From Desulfocapsa sp. (GTDB lineage Bacteria > Desulfobacterota > Desulfobulbia > Desulfobulbales > Desulfocapsaceae), in assembly GCA_029942265.1 (NCBI GenBank), contig JAOZTO010000032.1, positions 1 to 12,119 on the forward strand: a stretch of DNA of 12,119 bases. Direction: 5' to 3'. Below are positions 1 through 9,000 of the stretch, piece by piece. Numbering within the stretch: the stretch's first letter is position 1; the number at the start of each line of letters is the position of its first letter. The notes below the pieces were generated by a model. The model was not told the origin of the DNA. It saw only the letters and a list, made by a program, of their open reading frames with translations, and ran no database searches. The translations under genes and the position numbers were made by a program.

Positions 1-1
1 C

Positions 2-250
2 CTTGGAGAAGCTGCAATCACCGGCAGAGAACAGGACATGACCATTATCAGCAAGTATATGCTTAAACGAATACCTGAAAAATTGCAGGGATGCGTAGCA
101 GCTGGTTCCGAACGTCTTGTTGAGTTGCAGCAGGAATTGCATGATGTTCGACTTTCCATGGAAGGTGGCCGGGAACCCAGTGTCAAAGAAACGTGGGGTA
201 GTTTTTATTCCGCATTAACTTATAAGATTAGAAAAAAAATACTGCGTTGA
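2..250 (+). CDS. C-terminal fragment of an unrecognised protein, cut by the left edge
   Basis: The frame is open from the first complete codon at the left edge to a TGA at 248-250, giving 82 residues, so this is the 3' end of a longer gene; an internal ATG at 38 is not needed as a start. I do not recognise the family. The visible part is mainly hydrophilic. Its middle (SERLVELQQELHDVRL) looks helical and possibly coiled-coil, and the tail is strongly basic (KIRKKILR). No membrane segment is visible. Its stop overlaps the ATG of the next gene by one base (TGATG), so the two are probably translationally coupled in one operon. A glycosyltransferase or other glycan-assembly protein would fit the neighbourhood, but nothing in the fragment shows it. 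Confidence 0.6.
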   Translation, partial: LGEAAITGREQDMTIISKYMLKRIPEKLQGCVAAGSERLVELQQELHDVRLSMEGGREPSVKETWGSFYSALTYKIRKKILR

Positions 251-2307
251 TGAATATCCCAAAACATTATTCCCTCCCGGCGCTTATCCGTAAAGGAAAA
301 GAGATTGCTCAAACAGTCGACACAGTCACGTTTGATCTCTTTGATACACTGCTTATTCGTCGTATTCATGATCCGGATATGGTTAAGCTTCCTGTTGCCA
401 AGTATATTGCTGATCTTGCTGTAAGTAAAGGTTTTGACTGGAACCAGGAACAGGTACAACATCTGCGAGATACCATTGAAGCACATCATCGCCTGGAAAC
501 TGGCAAGAAATTTGATGATCATGAAGCCTGTTATCCAGAATATATGAAGGAAATGCTTGCTGAGGTATTTGGAACCGACGCCAATGATGCACTCTTTGAT
601 ACTATAGCTGATTATGAAGTAGCCATGGAAAATTCCATGTTGGTTCCCCGTGGTAAATTTATTGACTGGTTGCGTGAACTTCGTGCGCAAGGGAAGCAGA
701 TCCTAATAGTCTCTGATATTTATCTTCCCGCCATATATTTAAAACGCTTTGTTGAACATGCAGGTTTTCTTGATCTGGTTGATGATGTAATCTCATCTGC
801 GGATAGTTTTCTTGCAAAGGCTTCTGGTAATGCCTTTCCATTAGTACAAGAACGCTACAGTATTGATCCGAAGCGTTGGCTTCATGTCGGTGATAACCCT
901 GTTTCTGATGGTTTGCGTCCCCTTGAATTTGGAATTCAGGCACTCGTATTGCATGATGCTTCAGAAAAACGACGCAAGTCCATAATGAAGCGTCTTGTTG
1001 CCTATGGTTTGGGAAGACCTTTCTGGCGCGGCAGAGCATTACAGCAACTTATGCAACCGCTTGAGTATGAGAATGTTGAACGGGATGATCTGTATATTGA
1101 GGGATACAGTTTTCTTGGCCCTCTGATTGGAAGCTTTGTTCAAGAAGTTGCTGAACGGAGTATGAAACTTGATATCGGAAAAATTTTCTTCCTCTCACGG
1201 GAAGGATGGACCTTTAAGAAATATTGGGAAAACAGTATCCCCCATCTGTTTCCCGGCAAAGATCTTCCTGAAACAGAGTATCTCTATGTAAGCCGTATGG
1301 CACTGGCCGGGGCGAGTTGTGCCCACAAAGGATTAAGCCAAACAAAGGCAGATATTGTATTTCTTCCTTCTGGTAATTCTGATTTTCTTGATGTTTGCAG
1401 AATTTTTTCCCTTGATCCCAAACCCTTTGCTTTACATTTGAATCGGCATGAGTTAACTGAAAAAACCGTTTTTAGTCATTTGCATAAAGGTTATTTACAG
1501 GAAAATGTTATTCGTTTTAAAGAGCTGATTGCAGACGATGCATTTCAGGATGAAGTGAAACGTCAGACTCGGCCTGCTAATGATGCCTTGATGCGTTACC
1601 TTGAAGATGTTGGTTTTTTTGATCATACCGATGTGGCCTTGGTTGATATTGGATGGCTTGGTACTATTCAACGATTTTTTCATGAGGCAATTTCACATCG
1701 TTCTGATTGTCCTGCATGCCATGGCCTGCTCTTTGGTGTTACTCGTGGTATCCCATTCCCAACTACAGCTGGCAATTCTATTGAAGGATTGATTTATGAT
1801 AAGGATCATTTTGATTTTGCTGCTTCATCACTTCTGTATGCTCGGGATCTTTTTGAAGAGGCTTGCCGTGCTCCACATCCCACATTAAATGGTTATGGAT
1901 TAAAAAATGATGGAGGGTATGAGCTGATTTTTAGACAGGTTGATGATGCTATAGGGCGTGCTGAAAAGGAACAGGATGTTAATTATGCTCCTTTGCAACA
2001 AGGTGTGTTTGATTCGGCAAAATCGTATGCTGCGGCATCGGCACTCCTTGGCTATTCACTGGATGACTATAAACCGTGGATTAATTTTTTGCTGGTTAGC
2101 AAACTGGCTTTTGCGAAAACACGGGAAATATGTACCATCAGACATACCCATCATCTTGATGATTTTCATGGAAGTAAAAAAGTGGCCAATGAACAGAAAC
2201 TTGCCCCTAACACTCTGTGGAATCGTTCTGCTTTTGCTTTGCGATTCAGTCCATTGTTACGACTGCGAATATTTCTTCGCCATATGCGAGACAGACTCAA
2301 TGAATGA
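250..2307 (+). CDS. HAD-superfamily hydrolase-like protein with large C-terminal domain (COG5610-type)
   Basis: This 685-residue protein has no signal peptide or membrane segment and is probably cytosolic. The N-terminal 230 residues form a HAD domain. Motif I is FDLFDTLL at 28-35, with nucleophile Asp29. Motif II is ILIVSD, with Ser155. The motif III lysine is probably Lys190 in KASG. Motif IV is HVGDNPVSD at 212-220. In motif I the residue two after the nucleophile is Phe31, not the acid/base Asp of typical HAD phosphatases; FDxFDTLL is, from memory, usual in this subfamily. Residues about 280-685 form a second domain with the patterns FFLSREGW (313-320) and VDIGWLGT (465-472), also seen in homologues from polysaccharide clusters. 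Substrate is unknown; a sugar-phosphate or lipid-linked intermediate is a guess. The ATG at 250 is preferred to a TTG at 247 because it overlaps the previous stop. The TGA stop lies inside the palindrome that starts at 2304. Confidence 0.85.
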   Translation: MNIPKHYSLPALIRKGKEIAQTVDTVTFDLFDTLLIRRIHDPDMVKLPVAKYIADLAVSKGFDWNQEQVQHLRDTIEAHHRLETGKKFDDHEACYPEYMKEMLAEVFGTDANDALFDTIADYEVAMENSMLVPRGKFIDWLRELRAQGKQILIVSDIYLPAIYLKRFVEHAGFLDLVDDVISSADSFLAKASGNAFPLVQERYSIDPKRWLHVGDNPVSDGLRPLEFGIQALVLHDASEKRRKSIMKRLVAYGLGRPFWRGRALQQLMQPLEYENVERDDLYIEGYSFLGPLIGSFVQEVAERSMKLDIGKIFFLSREGWTFKKYWENSIPHLFPGKDLPETEYLYVSRMALAGASCAHKGLSQTKADIVFLPSGNSDFLDVCRIFSLDPKPFALHLNRHELTEKTVFSHLHKGYLQENVIRFKELIADDAFQDEVKRQTRPANDALMRYLEDVGFFDHTDVALVDIGWLGTIQRFFHEAISHRSDCPACHGLLFGVTRGIPFPTTAGNSIEGLIYDKDHFDFAASSLLYARDLFEEACRAPHPTLNGYGLKNDGGYELIFRQVDDAIGRAEKEQDVNYAPLQQGVFDSAKSYAAASALLGYSLDDYKPWINFLLVSKLAFAKTREICTIRHTHHLDDFHGSKKVANEQKLAPNTLWNRSAFALRFSPLLRLRIFLRHMRDRLNE

Positions 2308-2448
2308 GTCCGTTGATTTAATAGCATTTTGGTTCGATGTCGAGATAAATGGAAAATTTTACCGCAGGCATATAGTTGATATTCCGAGGATAAAATTTTT
2401 CATTTAACGAAGAGATCGGGATAAAAGGTATTAAATCAACAGGCTCAT
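2304..2448. repeat. 145-bp imperfect palindrome (intergenic repeat, element 1)
   Basis: The two halves are reverse complements about position 2376. The outer arms (2304-2323 and 2429-2448) match at nearly all positions, including GTTGATTTAATA against TATTAAATCAAC. An inner block at 2346-2361 pairs with 2391-2406 (ATAAATGGAAAATTTT with AAAATTTTTCATTTA) with one G-T mismatch. The stretch between these blocks pairs poorly, and the centre has a short ATAT pairing. The left end overlaps the last two codons and the stop of the HAD gene. The central block (2363-2398) is shared with the palindrome at 7684-7812. No run of T follows, so it is not a standard intrinsic terminator. A small non-autonomous mobile repeat or a structured RNA element is the best guess. 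Confidence 0.8.
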
Positions 2449-2479
2449 GGATAGTTACCCCGAATAAGGATAATGTGTA

Positions 2480-2722
2480 ATGACTAACAGAATAATGACT
2501 AAAGGCTTTGATCTTCATTCAAGTAATGTCGGTCGAGTATGGAAATATTATACTCTAAGCAGAGTTATCCCCATGGGGATGAATCGTGGTGGTGCCGGCT
2601 TTAGATGTCTGTTTGTCTTTGGTATATCTCATCTGTTTGGGCGACCTATTTTCTGGTTTACCACACGGTTTGAATCTCAATTTGCACAACTGTATAAAAT
2701 TAAGACAAGACTACTTGATTAG
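2480..2722 (+). CDS. Small protein of unknown function (80 residues), possible gene remnant
   Basis: The ORF runs from ATG 2480 to TAG 2720-2722. A plausible Shine-Dalgarno AAGGA lies at 2466-2470, nine bases before the start, and only three bases separate the stop from the next gene. I do not recognise the family. The sequence is basic and aromatic-rich, with NRGGAGFRCLFVFGISHLFG followed by RPIFWFTTRF, which could be one short hydrophobic or amphipathic segment. The reading frame is closed by a TAA (2471-2473) just upstream, so it does not continue into the palindrome or the HAD gene. It could be a genuine small coupled gene or the surviving C-terminus of a longer gene lost around the palindrome. 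The spacing and ribosome binding site favour translation; the lack of any family signal keeps confidence low. Confidence 0.45.
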   Translation: MTNRIMTKGFDLHSSNVGRVWKYYTLSRVIPMGMNRGGAGFRCLFVFGISHLFGRPIFWFTTRFESQFAQLYKIKTRLLD

Positions 2723-2725
2723 GCT

Positions 2726-4582
2726 ATGACACTTTTACTAAAATGGAAATTCTCATTATTTGTCGGGGTACTACTATCTCTGTTATACTTGAATTATTTT
2801 GAAAATCGTGCTTTTGTTGAGCTTGATATCAATGTTTCAGAAAAGACATGGTTCAAGATATACTGGGTTGATAGTGGTGAGTTGTATAGTGAAAAAAATA
2901 TGGTCAGGTTGCGTGTTAATCCTGATAAGCAAAGCTATAGTTTTTATCTGACTGATTTAACAAATGTCGTAAAATTACGTATTGATCCACATCAATATGT
3001 TGGCACGTCACGAGTGAATTCTATGCTTATTGCCCAGAGAGGCGTACTTCCATTACAGTTCCACTCTCCAGCTGATTTTACAATACTGCAACCGATTTAT
3101 GATATTGAATCCAGCAGTACGGATGCAGGTCTTGAAACACATTCCACCGGAGAAGATCCGCAATTTGAACTCCAGGTACAGCTGATTCAAAGCGATTACG
3201 GTTTTGCCGTAGTCTCTTTAAGAATTATTTGTATCTTTTTATTTGTATTGCTATTTTTCTATTTGACAGAAAATTTCCGAGACGAAAGACAATTTGTACC
3301 ACTTTTTTTTGCAGCTGTGTTTTCTCTTATTCTTGTAATGGCATTTTTAAGTAAAGAAAATGTTCACCCTGATGAATATGTCCACCTCGATGGAGGGGAG
3401 TATTATCAGACAAATTGGCTGCCTCCTGTGGTTGATGATCCTGAAATACACCATACTTACAGTGTGTACGGGGTGTCTCGATTAAATAGCCGTGAAGTCT
3501 CCTACTTTTTTACAGGGAAACTTGCAGAAGTTTTGTCAGATTTTAAGTTGACCAAGGTAAATGCCCTTAGGATGTTTAACGTGCTGTTGTTTGCAGGACT
3601 CCTTCTCTACTTGCTAAAAAATCAAGCCGCACGCTTTATGGCAGTTCCACTCCTAATCTCTCCACAGATATGGTATGTTTTTGGTTATTGTAATTCAGAT
3701 GCCTTTGCCATTGCAGTTTCCTTTATGGTGAGTTGCCAGCTTGTCATTCCTGATTCTCTGTTAAATAAATTTCTTCTGGATAAGTCAAAAAAGGCAAGCC
3801 CTCTGCTTGTTCTCTTTCTTGGCAGTTTTTGTTCATTGCTCTTTTTATTAAAGAAAAACTATATTTTCTTTATTGCATTTTTGGTGGGGTATCTGCTTTG
3901 GAGGGTATTATTCAAAATCGAGCGCGATGTTCGAAAACAGTACATAAAACGCATACTAATCGTTATTCTTGTGGCAATGAGCTTCACCGGCCTACGAGTG
4001 GGTGCAGATTACGCAGTGAACGGACTTGATAGAGCAGAACGGCTTGAACAGATTAGAGAAAAACTGGCCACACCACTCTACAAACCTTCAACCCCTCTTG
4101 AAGAGCAGCATTCATTTTTATCCAGAAAGGCTCGTGGTGAAACCCTGAAAGAAATCATTGTTGTGGATCGATGGTCTGAAAAGATGTATCGCAGTGCATT
4201 TGGTATGTACGGGTATTTTACTGCTGTTGCGTATGATACCTATTATGATGCCGTGCGACCGGTTGCTGCTGCTTTGTTTGCATTACTGTGTTTCTCTATC
4301 CTGTTTCGTGGCGGAATCTCTGGAAATCTATTGTTACTTATTTTTATGGGAGGCTCAGGAGTTCTGGTAGCCGCATCGTTATATCACTCATGGACAGTCG
4401 ATTTTCAAACTCAGGGACGCTATCTGTTCCCCATTGTTCCTATGCTCTGTGTGTTGTTGTTTCATTCCCGTCATTTGATGCAGGCTGCAATCTATAAATT
4501 ACTGCTAACAACTCTATTTGTATTGTCTGTCTACTCATTTGTTTTTGTGGCTCTCCACAAGATTCCAATGCTTCCTGGTTAG
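2726..4582 (+). CDS. DUF2142-like polytopic membrane protein, putative GT-C type glycosyltransferase
   Basis: The 618-residue protein starts with one membrane segment (about 9-25). An extracytoplasmic beta-rich segment follows (about 29-160, containing VVKLRIDP at 81-88), and then roughly a dozen further membrane segments between 163 and 610. Directly after the third membrane segment comes HPDEYVH (214-220); an acidic pair at this place is typical of DUF2142 and GT-C enzymes that use lipid-linked sugars, where it binds metal or acts as base. QGRYLFP (563-569) before the last membrane segments is another DUF2142-like feature. The likely role is adding or handling a sugar on the outer face of the inner membrane during polysaccharide assembly; the donor and acceptor are unknown. 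No clear ribosome binding site precedes ATG 2726, which lies three bases after the previous stop, so coupling is likely. The beta-rich segment resembles the C-terminus of the SGNH protein at 6036-7622. Confidence 0.75.
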   Translation: MTLLLKWKFSLFVGVLLSLLYLNYFENRAFVELDINVSEKTWFKIYWVDSGELYSEKNMVRLRVNPDKQSYSFYLTDLTNVVKLRIDPHQYVGTSRVNSMLIAQRGVLPLQFHSPADFTILQPIYDIESSSTDAGLETHSTGEDPQFELQVQLIQSDYGFAVVSLRIICIFLFVLLFFYLTENFRDERQFVPLFFAAVFSLILVMAFLSKENVHPDEYVHLDGGEYYQTNWLPPVVDDPEIHHTYSVYGVSRLNSREVSYFFTGKLAEVLSDFKLTKVNALRMFNVLLFAGLLLYLLKNQAARFMAVPLLISPQIWYVFGYCNSDAFAIAVSFMVSCQLVIPDSLLNKFLLDKSKKASPLLVLFLGSFCSLLFLLKKNYIFFIAFLVGYLLWRVLFKIERDVRKQYIKRILIVILVAMSFTGLRVGADYAVNGLDRAERLEQIREKLATPLYKPSTPLEEQHSFLSRKARGETLKEIIVVDRWSEKMYRSAFGMYGYFTAVAYDTYYDAVRPVAAALFALLCFSILFRGGISGNLLLLIFMGGSGVLVAASLYHSWTVDFQTQGRYLFPIVPMLCVLLFHSRHLMQAAIYKLLLTTLFVLSVYSFVFVALHKIPMLPG

Positions 4583-4587
4583 TTGGA

Positions 4588-6024
4588 ATGATTTTTAGTT
4601 CAATAACCTTTCTTTTTTTATTTCTTCCGCTGAGTATTGTTCTCTATTACCTGTTTGGGAAGAAATTTCGCAACACTATGCTGCTGTTGGCCAGCTTGTT
4701 TTTTTATGCCTGGGGGGAACAGTTTTATGTGTTTGTGATGCTTTTTTCCATAGGGCTTAATTATGTTTTTGGCTTGCTGTTAAATCTAAATAACGGATCA
4801 CAGAACCAGAAGATATATTTAACTCTTGGGATTGTTGCAAATCTTGGGGTTCTTTTCTTTTTCAAATATGCAGTATTTATGATTGATAATATAAATACGC
4901 TCCTGGCAATAGTTGATATTACAGCCATCCAATCGTCCCCAACTCACTTACCTATTGGAATATCTTTTTTCACCTTTCAGGCAATTTCGTATATTGTAGA
5001 TGTCTATAAAAAGACTGCTTCCGTGCAGAAGAATATATTTTCTCTTGGTTTATATATTGCTTCCTTTCCACAGTTAATAGCAGGGCCTATTGTTCGCTAT
5101 CATGATGTAGCAAAGCAAATTGTGGGAAGGGTGCATAGTGTTGAATTGTTTGCATCCGGTGTTGAACGATTTGTGTTTGGGCTTGCAAAAAAAGTGTTGA
5201 TTGCAAATTCCATGGGGGCAATGGCTGATGCTGTTTTTGCACTGGATTCTTCGTTTATGTCCACCGGAACAGCATGGCTTGGAATTCTTTGTTACACCTT
5301 ACAGATCTACTTTGACTTCTCCGGCTATTCCGACATGGCTATTGGGCTGGGAAGAATGTTTGGTTTTCGCTTTTTAGAGAACTTTAACTATCCCTATATC
5401 TCCAGATCTATACAGGAATTTTGGCGAAGGTGGCACATATCTCTTTCCAATTGGTTCCGTGATTATCTCTATATACCGCTTGGTGGAAATCGTTGCGGTA
5501 GTGTTCGTACAACGTTGAATCTACTTATAGTATTCCTTCTCTGTGGTCTCTGGCATGGTGCAAGCTGGAATTTTATTCTTTGGGGATTGCTGTATGGCTG
5601 TTTTCTGGTGCTGGAACGTGGATGGTTTGGACGATTTATGGGGCGTATGCCTTATTGTGTTCAACACTGCTATGTTGTATTGCTCGTGGTAAATGCCTGG
5701 GTTCTTTTCCGTATTGAAACACTCGATGGAATTGGTGATTATCTTGCTGCAATGTACGGTAATGCGGCTGCCTTCTCCATGCATCCTGTTATCGTAACGA
5801 AGCTTGATACTGTGTTCTTAATTTCATTTTTTACTGGTATTTTATTATCCATGCCAATTTACCCCTTTTTAAAAAGCAAGATAAGTAATTGTGGACAAGG
5901 CCTATTCCCTGTAGAATTATGTGTTTCCATAAGTAAAGTTGCTGGGCTGAGTCTGTTGCTTCTTATGTCTGTTGGTCAACTTGCAGTTGGCTCCTATAAT
6001 CCTTTTATTTATTTTAGGTTTTGA
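4588..6024 (+). CDS. MBOAT-family O-acyltransferase, AlgI-like
   Basis: This 478-residue integral membrane protein has the usual length and order of the AlgI branch of MBOAT proteins. It opens with MIFSSITFLFLFLPLS, a start typical of the family, then has LPIGISFFTFQAISYIVDVY (121-140) and FPQLIAGPIVRY (160-171). Further on come YFDFSGYSDMAIGLGRMFG (241-259), EFWRRWHISLSNWFRDYLY (277-295) and LWHGASWNFILWG (321-333). His323 in LWHG is the residue expected to be essential, and His283 is also conserved. AlgI-type proteins take acyl groups, usually acetyl, from a cytoplasmic donor and pass them across the inner membrane to periplasmic SGNH acetyltransferases. The next gene encodes such a partner. 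It starts five bases after the DUF2142-like gene and its stop abuts the next gene, so the three look like one unit. The gene appears intact. Confidence 0.95.
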   Translation: MIFSSITFLFLFLPLSIVLYYLFGKKFRNTMLLLASLFFYAWGEQFYVFVMLFSIGLNYVFGLLLNLNNGSQNQKIYLTLGIVANLGVLFFFKYAVFMIDNINTLLAIVDITAIQSSPTHLPIGISFFTFQAISYIVDVYKKTASVQKNIFSLGLYIASFPQLIAGPIVRYHDVAKQIVGRVHSVELFASGVERFVFGLAKKVLIANSMGAMADAVFALDSSFMSTGTAWLGILCYTLQIYFDFSGYSDMAIGLGRMFGFRFLENFNYPYISRSIQEFWRRWHISLSNWFRDYLYIPLGGNRCGSVRTTLNLLIVFLLCGLWHGASWNFILWGLLYGCFLVLERGWFGRFMGRMPYCVQHCYVVLLVVNAWVLFRIETLDGIGDYLAAMYGNAAAFSMHPVIVTKLDTVFLISFFTGILLSMPIYPFLKSKISNCGQGLFPVELCVSISKVAGLSLLLLMSVGQLAVGSYNPFIYFRF

Positions 6025-9000
6025 TCCTATCAGCCATGCATCGTTTCTTTTCAATCATAACTGTTGTCTTGTTTGTCTTGTTTTTGAGTATACCTCCGCT
6101 TGTTACTGTGCTAACACCAGACCAAAAAATTTCTTCAAGTGAAAAACGAAAACTTGAGATCTTGCCTGATTTTGAATGGTCTGTTGAAAGTGTTATGGCA
6201 TATCCAGCTGCATTTGAACACTACTATAATGATCATTTTGGTATGCGTGATCTGTTCGTATTGTATCAGCAGCTATTTTCAGCCAAGATCCTTAAGGTAT
6301 CGTCTTCCCCAGCTGTTACTGTGGGAGCAGATGGTTGGCTGTTTTTTAACGGTGATGGGGCTCTGGATGCTTTTCTTGGATTGAAACAGCTTTCTCCGGT
6401 TCATCTTCAGTCGTATCAATGGGAGTTGATGAACCGACGGGACTGGCTTGCTGAACAGGGAATTACCTATGTTTTTCTTCCCGTACCAAACAAAGAGAGT
6501 ATCTACCCCGAATACCTTCCCTGGTGGATACGTGACAACGCTGGAATATCCTTGTATGACCAGATTGTCGGATATCTTGACGGGAACATAGGGTTTTCTG
6601 AATATATCGATTTGAAAAAACGATTTCTTAAACAGAAAAATGAAAAACAGCTCTATTTAATGACTGATAGTCATTGGAACTTGTATGGTGTTTTTTTCGC
6701 ATATAACGCTATTACAAGAGTATTAAAAGATCTGCAAATTCCCATACGTGTCTTAAAGAACGAGGAGATTGTTTGGAGTACAAAAGAATTTTCGGGAGAT
6801 CTTGCAGTCTTTCTTCACCTCTACGGGTATTTTTCAGAGATAGCTCCAGAAATAGAAGGTATCGAATATTGCGAAGAAACTATCGAAAAACAGAGGCAGG
6901 GTACTGTTTTTCTTGAAGAGTTTGCTGATGATCCTCGTAACTTTGTGATGACACAGAAATGTGGCTCAAATGATACGTCCGTTTTGATAATTTATGACTC
7001 TTTCGGGAGATTCTTATGGCCGTTTATGTTTAATTCTTTTGGAACTGTGTATTATGTAAATCATGAATTTGCTGACATAAAAGATTTTATTGTAAAAATT
7101 CGGCCTGATGTACTTATCGATCAACGTGTGGAAAGAAACCTGCTGCCCATGCTAACAACTGATAGAGTGTTGGAACATGAAGTATTGAAAAAACAATTTC
7201 CAGCTCTTAATAATGTGTTATTACAAATTAATGGCACTAGTGTTGCTGAAGACTATATCAGTTCTTCTGGGGTGGAAGTGTTTCCGGGTGACGATGGTTT
7301 GCTGGTTCGTTCTAAAAGCAAGTATCCTGCATTGAAGTTTCAATTTGATAATAGAGGGGATAAAGTAGCACTCCTTGTCAATATACGGTTGAGTAGTCCC
7401 GTGAAAACAAAATGGCTTCTTTACTATACAACTGAAAGCGCAGCTGATTTTTTACCCGAGCACACTATTAGTATGGATGTACAGAAAGGCGAAAATGAAT
7501 TTTTCTTTCGATTACCGAATCCTGGAAAAACCGTAAAGTTGCAATTTTATCCGGGCATTGCTCCTGCTGACTATCTTTTACATTCTTTTGTTATAAAAAA
7601 ACAGAATGAGCTTAAGAACTGAACAAGACAAAAGAAAATAATAACTATTGACCGCTGATATTAAAATAACTATCTTAGGATACTGTCCAAGAATGCCTTA
7701 TCGCCCAAACTCTTCAGAATTGTCAAAAAATAATACCCAGAATATCACACATATGCCTGCGCTTATTTTTAGAAAATGCTTCGATTTTGAACGAAATGCC
7801 TATTCTTGGACAAGCTCCTAGTGGCCTTAGGAAATTTAATAAAAGAACATATGGTTGTTTGTTTACAGTTCAACAACAATATATAATGATTTGCAGTAAA
7901 AAGATTGGAGGATTTAATGTCGGAGTCTTTAGGTACTAACAAGATGTCAATTCGAACACTTGGCTATATTTCAGTCATAGCCTTGTCAACACTGTTTTAT
8001 GAATTATCTCTTATTCGTATTTTAGATATTCTCTGGTATCCACATTTTGCTTATATGGTCATAACCTTGGCATTATTGGGTTTTGGTATTTCAGGGGTTG
8101 CCACTTCTGTTCTTGCTGAAAATAAAAAGCTTTTTTCAAACATCACTCTTTCAATACTAACCGTTGCACTATCGTTAAGTTATGGGGGGATGTTTTTCTT
8201 TTTAAACCGGTTCCACGTTGATTTTGATACTTTCAGTAGTGTTGCCTATCTCGGCGCTAAAGTACTCCTTGTCTTTTCAGGGCTTGTTCTTCCATTTTTT
8301 CTTGGTGGCTTGATTCTATCCATCCTCTTCACCAAACATGCTGATAAATTTGGTAAGCTCTATTTTTGGGATCTGGTTGGTGCGTCTCTTGGATGTCTCC
8401 TTGTTCCATTGTTGATTCCATCCGTTGGCGGTCCAGGCATGCTGTTTATCGCATCGGCCATGGCCTGTATTGCTCTTTGTTTTATTAGCCGTTCGAAAGT
8501 TGTTGTATCCCTTGCTTTGCTGTGTGCTTTTGGATTGTCAGGATTTCTTGTCTCTAGGGGTGATAACTATCTTGAGATTGCTTATCACATGGATAAGCGT
8601 GGGTTTAGGAGTTTACAGGGGGGGAAGATACTGACGGAATGGGATCGAATATCCCGTGTTGATCTTATTCAATACCGCAAAGAATATGTGTGGATTGCCT
8701 ATGATGGAGGAACTCAGACCAGCTATTTTTATACATTCGATGGAGATTATGATAAATTACGAGAATCTTTGCCCGAAAAAGCTCGTGAACAATTTTGGGA
8801 TAAATTCGTTTTTGCTTCCCACTGGTTGAAGGAAGGTTCTGCCCCTGATGTTTTAATTATTGGTGCGGCAGGCGGTCAGGAAACAAAAGGTGCTGTTGCT
8901 TTTGGTGCCAATAGTGTTGATGCTGTCGAGATGGTTGGGGCGGTAATTAAACTTGGCAAGGAAAAATATGCTATTGAACCCTATGGCAATAGCAAAGTAA